A stretch of 64,000 nt of DNA from DATNBU01 sp964476185 (GCA_964476185.1 CAYYZO010000004.1:1-64000); one strand, 5' to 3'. Positions 7,944-17,731 are shown, counted from the first letter of the stretch. Numbers and translations: made by a program. Notes: a model not told the origin generated them from the sequence alone.

Positions 7944-10547
7944 ATGCGATCTTCCACGAACCAATCCCTGCACGCCTCCACGAACGGCAGCGCCGTCGCC
8001 GCGGGCGCGCGCGACGGCGGCCCAGCACTTGCGAAAGGAACCTCGATGGACGCCCACGAACTCGACGCCCTGCTGGACCAGGCCTGCTCGCGCATCGCGC
8101 CGGCGTGGCCGCTCGACCGCCTGCTCGCGGTGAACCCGCTTTGGGGGAACATCGACTCGACCTTCTTCGAAGCCGCCTCGGCCGTCGCGGCTTCCTCGGG
8201 CGCGCGACTGTTCCTGCCGAGGGCCTGGTACCGCGAGCGATTCGAAGCCGGGGAATTCTCGCGCGAGGATCTGGCCGCGGCGATCGCCGCGACGCACTCC
8301 ACCTTGCGCGTCGAAGAACTCGTGCGGTTGCTCGGCGTCCCCGAAGCCGCGGCCGAACGGCGCTTGCGGGTCATGGACGTGGTCGACCAGTCCCGCGACC
8401 CCTGGCGCGACGTGACCTGGAGGGAGTTCGTCGTGCAGTCGACGAGCCAGTGGTGCGCGTCGTGGTTCGACGAGGGGCAGGCCGTCTCCCGTCCCGATCC
8501 GTCGCGAGGCTTGTACGAGGGCTGGCTCGACTACGCCCGCCTCGACCGTGCGCCGTCCCTGTTGATGGGGTTCCGCGAGTGGCGTTCCGAGGCGGCCCGG
8601 TTGCCGGAGGATCCGCGGCAGGCGATCGCCGAGGCGCTCGACGAACTCGACCTCGCGCCCGAGTGGAAGGAAGGCTACCTCGTCGGACTGCTCCAGGACG
8701 TGCTCGGCTGGGCTTCGTGGTGCGCGTACCGGCGGTGGACCGCGCGGCTGGCAGGCGACGACGACGACTCGATCCTCGAACTCCTCGCGATCCGGCTCTC
8801 CTGGGAGCGGATCCTGTTGAGCGCCGGCGGAGCCTCGCTCGCGCTGCGCTGGCAACGGGCCATGTCCGCGTGGCCCGGCATCGACAGCAGCGCGGCATCG
8901 ATGCAGGAGCCGGAGCGCCTGTTCCTCTCGGCGCTCGAGCGAGGATGGCAGAGGAGGATGGCGGCGTCGCTCGTGGCCACCTTCGAGTCGGAGGCCGAGG
9001 AGATCGCCGTGGACGCGCGGGCCGAGCGCTTCGCCACGGTCGCCTTCTGCATCGACGTGCGAAGCGAGGTGATGCGGCGGGCGCTGGAGTCGACGGATCC
9101 GGGATTGCGCACGATCGGCTTCGCCGGGTTCTTCGGGCTTCCGGTCGACTACCTCGCGCTCGGCGCGGATCGTGCCCGGCCGCAGCTTCCCGGCCTGCTC
9201 GCGCCGAAGCTGCGCCTCGTCGACCAACCGGCCGACGCGTCGCTCGAGGCACGCCGGCACCGGCGGCTCGATCTCGCGAAGGCCTGGAAGTCCGTGCGAA
9301 CGGGCGCGGTGACCGCGTTCCCGTTCGTCGAGGCGTTCGGCCCATTCTACGCGAAGCGGCTCTTCGGCGAGACCTTCGGCGCTTCGGGCACGTTGGTCGA
9401 CGACGGCCTGCACGATCGCGAGAAGGACGGCGTGCGTCCGCGGCTCGCCGCGGGCGTCGACGGCAGCGAGCTCCCGGTCGCCGCACGTGCCGACCTCGCT
9501 TCCGGCGTCCTCAAGGCCATGGGGCTCACGCGCGAGTTCGCGAGGGTCGTCGCGCTGGTGGGGCACGGCAGTTCGACCTGCAACAACCCGCACGCGGCGG
9601 GACTCGACTGCGGGGCGTGCGGCGGGCAGTCCGGCGAGGTCAACGCGCGCGCTGCCGCCGCGCTGCTGAACGACGTCGACGTGCGCGCCGCGCTCGCCGA
9701 ACGCGGCATCGTCGTGCCGGCGACCACGCGCTTCGTCGCCGGCCTCCACGACACCACGACCGACGACGTTCGGCTCTTCGAGCTGGACGATGTCCCGGCC
9801 TCGCACGCCGCGGACGTTGCCCGCCTCCAGCAGCGCCTGGCCCTTGCGGGCAAGCTGGCGCGAAGGGAGAGGGCCCCGCGTCTCGGCCTCGACATCGCCG
9901 ACGACGAGGCCCTTCACGAGGCCCTGCGGTCCCGCGCGAACAACTGGGCCCAGGTGAGGCCCGAGTGGGCGCTCGCCGGCAACGCGGCGTTCGTGATCGC
10001 GCCGAGGCGGCGCACGCGCGGCGTCAATCTCGGCGGCCGGGTGTTCCTGCACGACTACCGCCACGAGGACGACGTCGACGGGTCGGTGCTCGAACTGCTG
10101 CTGACGGCGCCGATGGTCGTCACGCACTGGATCAACATGCAGTACTACGCGTCGACGGTGGACAACCTGCGCTACGGAAGCGGCGACAAGACGCTGCACA
10201 ACGTCGTGGGCGGGCACATCGGCGTCTTCGAGGGCAACGGCGGAGACCTGCGCATCGGCCTGGCGATGCAGTCCCTCCACGACGGCGAGCGCTGGATGCA
10301 CGACCCGCTCCGCCTCAGCGTGTTCGTCGAGGCCCCGCTCGAGGCCATCGACCGGGTGATCGCGAAGCACGAGACGGTGCGACGACTGGTGGAAAACGGC
10401 TGGCTGCACCTGTTCGCGCTCGAGCCGGAAGCCGGTGGGGTGAAGGTGAGGCTTGCCGGGAGGTGGGAAGATGCGCCCGTGGCGCAGGTCCTGGGTGCGG
10501 AGGCCGGGCAGCCCGGCCCGGAGCGCCCTCGCGACAGGCCGTGCTGA
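7944..10547 (+). CDS. dabA: DabA, carbonic-anhydrase-like subunit of the DabAB transporter (DUF2309)
   Basis: An 867-residue soluble protein of the DUF2309/UPF0753 family, which forms a one-way CO2-hydrating complex with DabB. The family start motif ACSRIAPAWPLDRLLAVNPLWG lies near residues 48-69. The zinc/active-site set is intact: Cys369 and Asp371 (FCIDVRSE), His541 (VGHGSSTCNN) and Cys556 (LDCGACGGQSG). Their spacing is close to that of the characterised protein. Two starts are possible: 7944 with GAAGGAG upstream (used here) and 8046 with AAAGGAA upstream, which would shorten the protein by 34 residues. The gene follows dabB by 105 bp. Confidence 0.93.
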   Translation: MRSSTNQSLHASTNGSAVAAGARDGGPALAKGTSMDAHELDALLDQACSRIAPAWPLDRLLAVNPLWGNIDSTFFEAASAVAASSGARLFLPRAWYRERFEAGEFSREDLAAAIAATHSTLRVEELVRLLGVPEAAAERRLRVMDVVDQSRDPWRDVTWREFVVQSTSQWCASWFDEGQAVSRPDPSRGLYEGWLDYARLDRAPSLLMGFREWRSEAARLPEDPRQAIAEALDELDLAPEWKEGYLVGLLQDVLGWASWCAYRRWTARLAGDDDDSILELLAIRLSWERILLSAGGASLALRWQRAMSAWPGIDSSAASMQEPERLFLSALERGWQRRMAASLVATFESEAEEIAVDARAERFATVAFCIDVRSEVMRRALESTDPGLRTIGFAGFFGLPVDYLALGADRARPQLPGLLAPKLRLVDQPADASLEARRHRRLDLAKAWKSVRTGAVTAFPFVEAFGPFYAKRLFGETFGASGTLVDDGLHDREKDGVRPRLAAGVDGSELPVAARADLASGVLKAMGLTREFARVVALVGHGSSTCNNPHAAGLDCGACGGQSGEVNARAAAALLNDVDVRAALAERGIVVPATTRFVAGLHDTTTDDVRLFELDDVPASHAADVARLQQRLALAGKLARRERAPRLGLDIADDEALHEALRSRANNWAQVRPEWALAGNAAFVIAPRRRTRGVNLGGRVFLHDYRHEDDVDGSVLELLLTAPMVVTHWINMQYYASTVDNLRYGSGDKTLHNVVGGHIGVFEGNGGDLRIGLAMQSLHDGERWMHDPLRLSVFVEAPLEAIDRVIAKHETVRRLVENGWLHLFALEPEAGGVKVRLAGRWEDAPVAQVLGAEAGQPGPERPRDRPC

Positions 10548-10672
10548 CGGAATGGACGCAGGCTGCCACCGCCTGCACGAGCCGCGGTTCGACGACGCAT
10601 TCCGCCAGCCTCGTGCGTTCCGGACTTCCCGGTCCAAGGTGTCCCTCGTGCGGCGACACCTGATGGTTTCGG

Positions 10673-10707
10673 TCCGCCGGTGTGCACCGTGCCGTGCCAC
10701 CGGCGGA
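10673..10707. terminator. Hairpin between convergent dabA and the men operon
   Basis: TCCGCCGGTG at 10673-10682 is perfectly complementary to CACCGGCGGA at 10698-10707, with a 15-base loop that itself contains GCAC and GTGC. It lies just after the menE stop codon (10722, leftward) and 126 bp after dabA. It is a likely bidirectional stop signal, although no T run is present. Confidence 0.4.
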
Positions 10708-10721
10708 TCGCGCCGCTTGCC

Positions 10722-12131
10722 TCAGGACGGCCGCCGCAGCGGCTTGCCGGTCGATCCCCGCGGCAGTTCCGCCACGAGCCGGAACTCGCGCGGGATCTTG
10801 TACCCGGCCACTTTCCCGCGACACCACGCGCGCAGTTCGTCGTCGCCGACGCGCTGCCCGTCGCCCGTGACGACGAGCGCGACCACCCTCTGCCCCCACT
10901 CCTCGTCCGGAACCCCGAGCACGAGGCTTTCGGCCACGGCCGGGTGCTCGTCGAGCACGCGCTCGACCTCGAGGGGCGCGACGTTCTCGCCGCCGGTCAC
11001 GATCAGGTCGTCGCGGCGACCCGCGACGGCGAGGCGTCCCCGTTCGTCGATTCGGCCGAGGTCGCCGGTGCGCAGCCAGCCGCCGGCGAAGGCGCGGGCT
11101 TCGGCGTCGTCGTTGCGAAGGTATCCGCGCGCGACGGTCGGCCCACGAACGAGGATCTCTCCCCAGCCTTCGGCGTCGGCGTCGTCGATCCGGACCTGGG
11201 TGTCGTCGAGCGGGCGACCGACGAGGCCGAGAGTCGCCTCGTCGCTGCCCGGCGCGCTCGTCGCGATCTGCGAGCACGCTTCCGTCATCCCGTAGGTCGC
11301 GGCGACCGGCAGGCCCGCGTCGAGAGCGAGCCGGCCGAGGGCAGGCGAGAGCGCGGCGCCGCCGACGAGCACGGCACGGAGCCGCGGCGAGGGAGAAAGG
11401 CCGCCACGGGCGAGCACGCGCGCCAGCATCGTCGGGACGAGCGGGACCATCGTCGCCTCGCCGCTCGAGAGAAGCTCGGCGGCGCGTACGTCGTCGAAGC
11501 CTCGCTCGAGCACGACGAGGCAGCCTTCGAGCACCGAGCGCACGAGGATCGCGAGTCCGCCGACGTGGAACAGCGGCATCGCGGCCAGCCACGCGTCGTC
11601 CGGGCCGTGGCCGAGGCGGCGGCGCGACGCGGCGGCCGACGCCGCGAAATTCGCGTTCGTCAGCACGACGCCTTTCGGCTCGCTCGTCGTTCCGGACGTG
11701 TACACGACGGCGAGCGCGGCGTCGGGATCGAGGTCCGCGGGCGCTGCGCTCGCCTGCGCGGAGGGCAGGTCGCCGAACGCGGGCACGTGGCGCACGCCCG
11801 GCGGAAGCGCCACGGCGCCGTCGCTGACGACGACGCGCGGCCGTGCGTGCGCGAGGACCCGCTCGAGCTCGGCCGGCGCCAGCCGGAGGTTCAGCGGCAG
11901 CAGCGCCGCGCCGAGGATCTGCGCGGCGTGCAGCAGCGCGGCGACGCGAGGATGAGGCGCGACGTGCACCGCGACGAGGTCGCCGTGTCGCACGCCGTTC
12001 GCGCGCAGCGTGCCCGCCAGCGCGAGCGCTTCCCGGGCGAGCGCGTTCCAGGAGAGGTCGCGGCCTTCGAACCGGATCGCCGCGCGCTCGCCGTGGCGGC
12101 GCGCGGCCTCCAGGATCCACGGCGAACTCAC
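10722..12131 (-). CDS. menE: o-Succinylbenzoate--CoA ligase MenE
   Basis: A 469-residue ANL-superfamily adenylating enzyme that converts o-succinylbenzoate to its CoA thioester in menaquinone synthesis. Core motifs are present: the P-loop-like YTSGTTSEPKGV, the TYGMTEACSQ A5 motif, GWLRTGDLGR, and the C-terminal PRGSTGKPLRR lysine motif. The GTG start at 12131 overlaps the menC stop codon (GTGA), so the genes are translationally coupled. MenE is the last gene of the operon. Its assignment rests on both the ligase family and its place next to menC. Confidence 0.92.
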   Translation of the reverse strand: MSSPWILEAARRHGERAAIRFEGRDLSWNALAREALALAGTLRANGVRHGDLVAVHVAPHPRVAALLHAAQILGAALLPLNLRLAPAELERVLAHARPRVVVSDGAVALPPGVRHVPAFGDLPSAQASAAPADLDPDAALAVVYTSGTTSEPKGVVLTNANFAASAAASRRRLGHGPDDAWLAAMPLFHVGGLAILVRSVLEGCLVVLERGFDDVRAAELLSSGEATMVPLVPTMLARVLARGGLSPSPRLRAVLVGGAALSPALGRLALDAGLPVAATYGMTEACSQIATSAPGSDEATLGLVGRPLDDTQVRIDDADAEGWGEILVRGPTVARGYLRNDDAEARAFAGGWLRTGDLGRIDERGRLAVAGRRDDLIVTGGENVAPLEVERVLDEHPAVAESLVLGVPDEEWGQRVVALVVTGDGQRVGDDELRAWCRGKVAGYKIPREFRLVAELPRGSTGKPLRRPS

Positions 12132-13249
12132 CGTCGCCCCGCTGCCACGCTGTCGACGTCGATGCCGAGTCCGGGGCCGGCGACCAGCATCTCGGGCTCG
12201 ACGTCGCCGCCGTCCTCGAGCACGAACAGCCCGCCGAGCCCGACCGGGAGCGGCGTGATCGCCGCGCGCTCGTAGGCGGCCGCCGCGACGTGCGCGGTCG
12301 CCGCGCGCCCGACGCTGCTCTCGATCGAATCCGTGAAGACGACCTCGAGTCCGGAGCTCATCGCGAGCGCGGCCATCGACAACGCCGCCAGCGGCCCGCC
12401 GACGCGCTCGAGCTTCAGCACCAGCACCTGGAAGCCGCCGCGCGCGATCGCTTCCTCGAGGTCGCGCACGACGCAGACCGACTCGTCGAGCGCGATGCGG
12501 ACGGGGCCTTCGAGTTCGCCGACGCGCGCCGCCTCGCGCAGCGGTTCCTCGACGAACGTCACGTGCGAGGCGGCGAGGCGGTCGAGCGCGCGCGCGGCCT
12601 CGTCGACGGACCACGCGCCGTTCGCGTCGACGCGCAGCGACGCCCCGGTGCCCACGACGGTGCGCACCGCGGCCACTCGCCCGAGGTCGGCCGCAAGCTC
12701 CGCCCGCCCGACTTTGACCTTGAAGCAGTCGAAGCCGCGGCGCACGAGCGACGAAGCCTCGCGCGCCATCGCGGCCGGCTCGTCGTCGCCGACCAGCGCC
12801 GAGACCGGCATCGGCAGGCACGGGTCGGTGGCGCCGAGCAGAGCGGCGAGGCTGGATCCGCGCCGGCGCGCCTCGAGGTCGAGCAGGGCCGTCTGCACGC
12901 ACGAGCGCACCGCCGACGGGCCGTCGGACTCGACGCTCCACTCGAGCAGGTCGGCCTCGGACAGTCCTCCGTTTCGAATGCGGTCGACCAGCACGCGGAA
13001 CGTCGACGCGACGACGGGCGGCGCCGTCGCCGCGAGCCAGTCCACGCTGCTGCCTTCGCCGATCCCCTCGACGCCGTCGTCGGCGACGAGGTGGAGCAGG
13101 CGCACGGCGCGCGACGCGAAGTTCCCCTTCGCGCCGCCGAGCGGGCGGCGCAGCGCCACCGGTTGCCGCACGATCGTCGCGTCCACGATCCGTCCCGCGA
13201 GGTGGGGGAGACCGGGAAATCCTGGGAAGTCGGGGGTCGGCGCGGCCAT
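12128..13249 (-). CDS. menC: o-Succinylbenzoate synthase MenC
   Basis: A 373-residue enolase-superfamily enzyme that dehydrates SHCHC to o-succinylbenzoate. The superfamily catalytic set is visible in order: the KxK motif in FKVKVGRAE, metal ligands in RVDANGAW, VEEPL and ALDESV, and the second catalytic lysine in VLKLERVGG. Other members of the superfamily (dipeptide epimerases, muconate cycloisomerases) look similar, but its position between menA and menE settles the role. The start is 18 bp beyond the menA stop codon. Confidence 0.92.
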   Translation of the reverse strand: MAAPTPDFPGFPGLPHLAGRIVDATIVRQPVALRRPLGGAKGNFASRAVRLLHLVADDGVEGIGEGSSVDWLAATAPPVVASTFRVLVDRIRNGGLSEADLLEWSVESDGPSAVRSCVQTALLDLEARRRGSSLAALLGATDPCLPMPVSALVGDDEPAAMAREASSLVRRGFDCFKVKVGRAELAADLGRVAAVRTVVGTGASLRVDANGAWSVDEAARALDRLAASHVTFVEEPLREAARVGELEGPVRIALDESVCVVRDLEEAIARGGFQVLVLKLERVGGPLAALSMAALAMSSGLEVVFTDSIESSVGRAATAHVAAAAYERAAITPLPVGLGGLFVLEDGGDVEPEMLVAGPGLGIDVDSVAAGRR

Positions 13250-13267
13250 CGGGTGCCTGCCGCCCGT

Positions 13268-14197
13268 TTAAAACACGGCGATTCCGAGAGCGAGCAGCGC
13301 CCCGCTCGCGAGTTGCAGGCGCGCGGTCTCGGCGAGCGAATCGTTGAGGTCCGCGCCGCGGCGCTCGGCCACGTGGCCGGCGGCGCGGCGGGCGAGCGGA
13401 ACCGCGGCCAGCGCGAGGAGCACGCCGGCGCCGAGGCGCGGCAGCAGCACGAGCGGCCACAGCATCGCGACCCACACGCACGCCGCGTACTGGCGGCGCG
13501 TCGCGGCGTCGCCGAGGCGCACGGCGAGCGTGCGCTTGCCGGCGGCCGCGTCGGTCGGGATGTCGCGCAGGTTGTTGACGACGAGGATCGCGACCGCGAG
13601 CAGCGCGACCGGGATCGACGCGAGCGCGGCGCTGCCGAGCGCGAACGACGCGTCGGGGCTGCCCGCCCGCTGGAGCCAGACCGTGCCCAGGACCGGGACG
13701 ACGCCGAAGAACACGAACACGAACAGGTCGCCGAGGCCGAGCGACGCGAGCGGCCTCGGCCCGCCGGCGTAGGCCCACGCGCAGACCATCGAGACGAGGC
13801 CGACGGCGAGGATCGGCAAGCCGCCGCGCCAGACGAGCGGAAGACCGAACGCGATCGCGACCGCGAGCGTCAGCGCGAACGCGCGCCGCATCTGCGACGC
13901 GGTGACGAGCCCGGCCTGCACGGCCCGCATGGGCCCCAGCCGCTCGTGCGTGTCGATGCCGGCTTCGGCGTCGAAGCAGTCGTTCGCGAAGTTCACGCCG
14001 ACCTGGATCGCGAGCGCCGACAGGATCGTCGCGAGCGCGATCCCGGCGTCGGCGGCCGAGCGCGGCGGGGCGATCGCGAGGCCGACGACGATCGGAACGA
14101 ACGACGCCGTCAGCGTCTTCGGGCGCGCCGCCAGCCACCAGTGCTTCCAGCGCGCGGGCCCGCCGGCGGCGGAGGTCGTCGTTCCCGCGGTCGTCAT
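13268..14197 (-). CDS. menA: 1,4-Dihydroxy-2-naphthoate polyprenyltransferase MenA
   Basis: A 309-residue UbiA-family integral membrane enzyme that attaches the polyprenyl tail to DHNA, giving demethylmenaquinone. The Mg-diphosphate site NFANDCFDAEAGIDT is at about residues 70-84, and the ARPKTLTAS entry motif is near residue 24, as in MenA. About eight or nine hydrophobic helices follow. The ATG is separated from the menB stop codon by a single base, so the pair is probably translated in concert. Confidence 0.94.
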   Translation of the reverse strand: MTTAGTTTSAAGGPARWKHWWLAARPKTLTASFVPIVVGLAIAPPRSAADAGIALATILSALAIQVGVNFANDCFDAEAGIDTHERLGPMRAVQAGLVTASQMRRAFALTLAVAIAFGLPLVWRGGLPILAVGLVSMVCAWAYAGGPRPLASLGLGDLFVFVFFGVVPVLGTVWLQRAGSPDASFALGSAALASIPVALLAVAILVVNNLRDIPTDAAAGKRTLAVRLGDAATRRQYAACVWVAMLWPLVLLPRLGAGVLLALAAVPLARRAAGHVAERRGADLNDSLAETARLQLASGALLALGIAVF

Positions 14198-14198
14198 G

Positions 14199-15017
14199 CT
14201 ACGGCAGTCGCCGGAACTTCGAGAAGTCGGGCTTCCTCTTCTCGACGTAGGCGTTGCGGCCTTCCTGGCCTTCCTCGCTCATGTAGAACATCAGCGTCGC
14301 GTTGCCGGCGAGCTCCTGGATGCCGATCTGGCCGTCGAGCTCGGCGTTGAACGACGCCTTCAGGCAGCGCAGCGCGAGCGGGGAAAGCTCGAGCATCTCG
14401 CGGCACCACTGGACGGTCGTCGCTTCCAGTTCGGCGAGCGGCACGACGGTGTTGACGAGGCCCATGTCGAGCGCCTGCCGGGCGTCGTACTGGCGGCACA
14501 GGTACCAGATCTCGCGCGCCTTCTTCTGGCCGATGATGCGCGCGAGGTAGGACGCGCCGAGGCCGCCGTCGAAGCTGCCGACTCGCGGCCCGGTCTGGCC
14601 GAAGCGCGCGTTGTCGGCCGCGATCGTCAGGTCGCAGACGACGTGGAGCACGTGGCCGCCGCCGATCGCCCAGCCCGCGACCATCGCGACGACGGGCTTC
14701 GGGATGCTGCGGATCAGCTTCTGCAGGTCGAGCACGTTCAGGCGCGGCACGCCGTCCTTGCCGACGTACCCCTGGTCGCCGCGCACGCGCTGGTCGCCGC
14801 CGCTGCAGAAGGCCTTGCCGCCTTCGCCGGTCAGGATCACGACGCCGATCTCCTCGTCCTCGCGCGCGCGCGCGAACGCGTCGATCAGCTCCATCGTGGT
14901 CTGCGGCCGGAACGCGTTGTGGACCTCGGGCCGGTTGATCGCGATGCGGCCGATGCCCTCGGCCTTCCGGAAGGTGATGTCTTCGTACTCGTGGGCGGTC
15001 TGCCAGGCGATGGTCAT
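14199..15017 (-). CDS. menB: 1,4-Dihydroxy-2-naphthoyl-CoA synthase MenB
   Basis: A 272-residue crotonase-fold enzyme that cyclises o-succinylbenzoyl-CoA to DHNA-CoA. MenB-specific features are visible: GGDQRVRGDQGYVG, VAGWAIGGGHVLHVVCDLTIAADNA, and GPRVGSFDGGLGASYLARIIGQKKAREIW (each given in part). These include the conserved Gly and Asp residues of the oxyanion hole and active site. The C-terminal KRKPDFSKFRRLP is typical of the family. Length is normal. It follows menH by 32 bp, with GGAGAACGAGAACGAC before the ATG. Confidence 0.97.
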   Translation of the reverse strand: MTIAWQTAHEYEDITFRKAEGIGRIAINRPEVHNAFRPQTTMELIDAFARAREDEEIGVVILTGEGGKAFCSGGDQRVRGDQGYVGKDGVPRLNVLDLQKLIRSIPKPVVAMVAGWAIGGGHVLHVVCDLTIAADNARFGQTGPRVGSFDGGLGASYLARIIGQKKAREIWYLCRQYDARQALDMGLVNTVVPLAELEATTVQWCREMLELSPLALRCLKASFNAELDGQIGIQELAGNATLMFYMSEEGQEGRNAYVEKRKPDFSKFRRLP

Positions 15018-15049
15018 GTCGTTCTCGTTCTCCGTTTCGGTGGTTCAGT

Positions 15050-15844
15050 TCAGTGGGTGAAGTCGCCTTCCTGCTGCGACAGGAAGCCGTCGACGAGCGC
15101 GAGGAAGTCGTCGGGCTTCTCCAGGTGGACGTTGTGCCCGGCGCCCTCGACGATCGCGAGGCGGGCCTTCGGGAGCTCGCCGCGCAGGCCGCGCGCGATC
15201 GCGACGAACTTCTCGTCGAGCGACCCGGCGATCAGCAGCACGGGAGCGGTGACCTTGTGCAGGTGCTCGCCGAGCCAGGGCTGGCTGCCGACGCCGGCGT
15301 GCCGCAGGCTGCGGGCGAGGCACTCGGCGTCGTTGGACAGCCGGCGCGCGCGCTGCTCGGCGAGCACCGGGGCCGGCAGGCGCGCCTGCGACGCGAACAG
15401 CGGCAGCTTCTCCCACGAGTCGACGAACGATTCGAGGCCGCCGCGTTCGAGCATCATCGCGCGGACCTCGTCGTCCTTGCGGCGCTGTTCGCGGTCGAAC
15501 TCGCCCTGGATCCCGGCCGAGCCGCTCTCGAGCACCAGCGACGCGACGCAGCCCGGACGCGTGGCGGCGAAGTAGAGCGCCGTCCGGGCGCCGAGCGAGT
15601 AGCCGATCAGGTGACCGCGCGGCGCCTCGAGCGCCTCGAGCACCGCTTCGATGCGGTGGCACGCGGCGTCCATCCCGCAATCGGTGTCTTCGCGCGCGTC
15701 CTCGGCGGGGCCGTGCCCCGGGAGGTCGAACGCCGCCACGCGCCGGCCGCTCTGCAGGCGGGTCGCGACCTGGTGCCAGTCGTGCTTGCTGCCGAGGAAG
15801 CCGTGCAGCAGCAGCACGGGGATGTCGTGACGGTGGTCGCTCAA
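15050..15844 (-). CDS. menH: SHCHC synthase MenH (alpha/beta hydrolase)
   Basis: A 264-residue alpha/beta-hydrolase-fold lyase that eliminates pyruvate from SEPHCHC to give SHCHC. It shows LLLHGFLGS near the N-terminus, the nucleophile elbow GYSLGART, and GHNVHLEKP with the catalytic histidine. A TTG start at 15844 is chosen: AGGAG lies 6 bases upstream, the codon overlaps the menD stop (TTGA), and the protein then begins SDHRHDIPVLLLHGF. Hydrolases of this fold are hard to tell apart by sequence, so the operon position carries much of the call. Confidence 0.9.
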   Translation of the reverse strand: MSDHRHDIPVLLLHGFLGSKHDWHQVATRLQSGRRVAAFDLPGHGPAEDAREDTDCGMDAACHRIEAVLEALEAPRGHLIGYSLGARTALYFAATRPGCVASLVLESGSAGIQGEFDREQRRKDDEVRAMMLERGGLESFVDSWEKLPLFASQARLPAPVLAEQRARRLSNDAECLARSLRHAGVGSQPWLGEHLHKVTAPVLLIAGSLDEKFVAIARGLRGELPKARLAIVEGAGHNVHLEKPDDFLALVDGFLSQQEGDFTH

Positions 15845-17709
15845 GCGCTTCTCCTGTTGCGGTCGTGGTCGTCGCGCGCCGCGGCCTGGGCGGCACGCAC
15901 CGCGGCGGTCTGCGCGGCACGGCCGGCTTCCCGGCCGGTGCGCACCTCGAGGATCGCGGGGCCGCCGGCGGCCGCGGCCAGCGTTGCGGCGAGCGCGTCG
16001 TCCAGCGCTTCGCGGCGGTCGACGCTCGCGAAGAAACCGCCGGTCATCGCGGCGACGCGTGCGAGGTCGGTTCCGTGCGGCGTCCCGAAGTAGCGCTCGA
16101 ACACGGCGCTGCCACCATCGGACTCCGCGAGCGTGACGGCGAGCGGAAGGTACGAGAAGATCCCGCCGCCGTCGTTGTTGACGACGACGATCGCGAGCGG
16201 GATCCGCTCGCGAGCCGCGAACGCGAGCGCGGCGGCGTCGTGCAGGAAGCTCAGGTCGCCGACGACCAGCGCGACCGGCCCGGGCAGGGCCGACGCGACG
16301 CCGAGCGCCGTCGACAGGACTCCGTCGATGCCGCTCGCGCCGCGGTTGGCCATCACGCGGAGCTCGCGCGCGTCGCCGGCCACGAACGCGTCGGCGTCGC
16401 GGACGGGCATGCTGTTGCCGACGAGCAGCGTCGCGCCGTCCGGCAGCGCGGCGACGAGCCGGTCCAGCACGACGCCGTCGAACAGCGTGGAGGTGGCGCG
16501 GATCTCCCGATCGAGGGCTTCGCGCGCGCGCCGCGACGTGGAGGTCCAGCGCTCGCGCCAGGCGGAGACGTCGCGACCGGCGGCGGTGCCGTCTCGAGCG
16601 GCGACGCCGTCGTCGCCGCCGCGACCGTCCTCCGGTTCGCCGGCCCGTCGGAGGAGGGTCCGGCAGGCGGCGGCGAGCTCGCGGCAGAACGCGTCCTCGT
16701 CCGCGCGCACGATCGTCGCGGCGGCGCGCACCGGGTCGGGCCACGCCGCGTCGCCGACGACGACGTGCTCGGCCGGCCACGCTTCGTCGAGCCAGCGCTG
16801 CACCGAGCGCGGCGCCGGCGTCAGGCCGAAGCGCACGATCGCGTCGGGACGGAAGCCCGCCCGCAGCGCGTCGTCGCGCAGCAGGGGTTCGATCGCGTCC
16901 GCGACGCGCGAGCGGTCGTGCGCGCCGAAGCGCAGCCCGCTCAGCGGGTCGGCCAGGATCGGCCAGTCGAGCGCGCGCGCGAGCGCCGCGATCTCGCCGG
17001 AGGGAAGGCCGGCGCCGGCGGCGACGATCACGCCGCGGCGGGCGGTGACGAGGCGCCCGGCCAGCTCGTGCAGCACGTCGTCGCCGAGCCGCGACGCCGA
17101 GGCGACCCGGGTGAACGCGCGCTCGCCGTCGCGCGCTCCTGCCGTGAAAGGACTGCCGGACGGAAAGCTCGCGTCGACGAACGGCTCGCGCAGCGGCACG
17201 TTCAGGTGCACGGCGCCGCCGCTTCCGCCGCGGGCGGTCGCGACCGCCCGCGCGGCGAGCGAACGCAGCACCCGCGCCGAACCGGGCGTCGGTTCGAGGA
17301 TCGGCACGTCGGCGGCCCAGCGCACGTGAGAGCCGAACAGGGCGACCTGGTCGATCGTCTGCGGCGCCGCGCAGTCGCGCAGCTCGGGCGGACGGTCGGC
17401 GGTCAGGAAGAGCAGCGCGCCGCCGCCCAGCGTCGCCTCGGCCGCGGCCGGCAGCAGGTTCGCGGCGGCCGTGCCGGAGGTGCAGACGACGGCGACCGGT
17501 TCGCGCCTCGCACGGGCGATGCCGAGCGCGAAGAAGCCCAGGCTGCGCTCGTCGGTCGCGACGCGGGTCGCCAGGTCGTCGCGCTCGGCGACGGCGAGCG
17601 CGAGCGGGGTCGAGCGCGAACCCGGCGCGACGCAGACGGTGCGCACGCCGCCGCGCGCGAGCTCGTCGATCAGCGCGCGCGCGGTGAACAAGGCGGTGCT
17701 CGTCGTCAT
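15841..17709 (-). CDS. menD: SEPHCHC synthase MenD
   Basis: A 622-residue thiamine-diphosphate enzyme that joins 2-oxoglutarate and isochorismate, the first committed step of menaquinone synthesis. The N-terminal domain has VCVAPGSRSTPLALAVAERDD, typical of MenD, and VVCTSGTAAANLLPAAAEA. The C-terminal ThDP motif is GDLSFLHDAAALAF to VNNDGGGIFSYLPLA. The ATG at 17709 is preferred to one six codons upstream because it matches the usual MenD N-terminus. The menF stop codon is 22 bp before it. Confidence 0.96.
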   Translation of the reverse strand: MTTSTALFTARALIDELARGGVRTVCVAPGSRSTPLALAVAERDDLATRVATDERSLGFFALGIARARREPVAVVCTSGTAAANLLPAAAEATLGGGALLFLTADRPPELRDCAAPQTIDQVALFGSHVRWAADVPILEPTPGSARVLRSLAARAVATARGGSGGAVHLNVPLREPFVDASFPSGSPFTAGARDGERAFTRVASASRLGDDVLHELAGRLVTARRGVIVAAGAGLPSGEIAALARALDWPILADPLSGLRFGAHDRSRVADAIEPLLRDDALRAGFRPDAIVRFGLTPAPRSVQRWLDEAWPAEHVVVGDAAWPDPVRAAATIVRADEDAFCRELAAACRTLLRRAGEPEDGRGGDDGVAARDGTAAGRDVSAWRERWTSTSRRAREALDREIRATSTLFDGVVLDRLVAALPDGATLLVGNSMPVRDADAFVAGDARELRVMANRGASGIDGVLSTALGVASALPGPVALVVGDLSFLHDAAALAFAARERIPLAIVVVNNDGGGIFSYLPLAVTLAESDGGSAVFERYFGTPHGTDLARVAAMTGGFFASVDRREALDDALAATLAAAAGGPAILEVRTGREAGRAAQTAAVRAAQAAARDDHDRNRRSA

Positions 17710-17731
17710 CGGGAAGCCCGCGGGCACCGGC

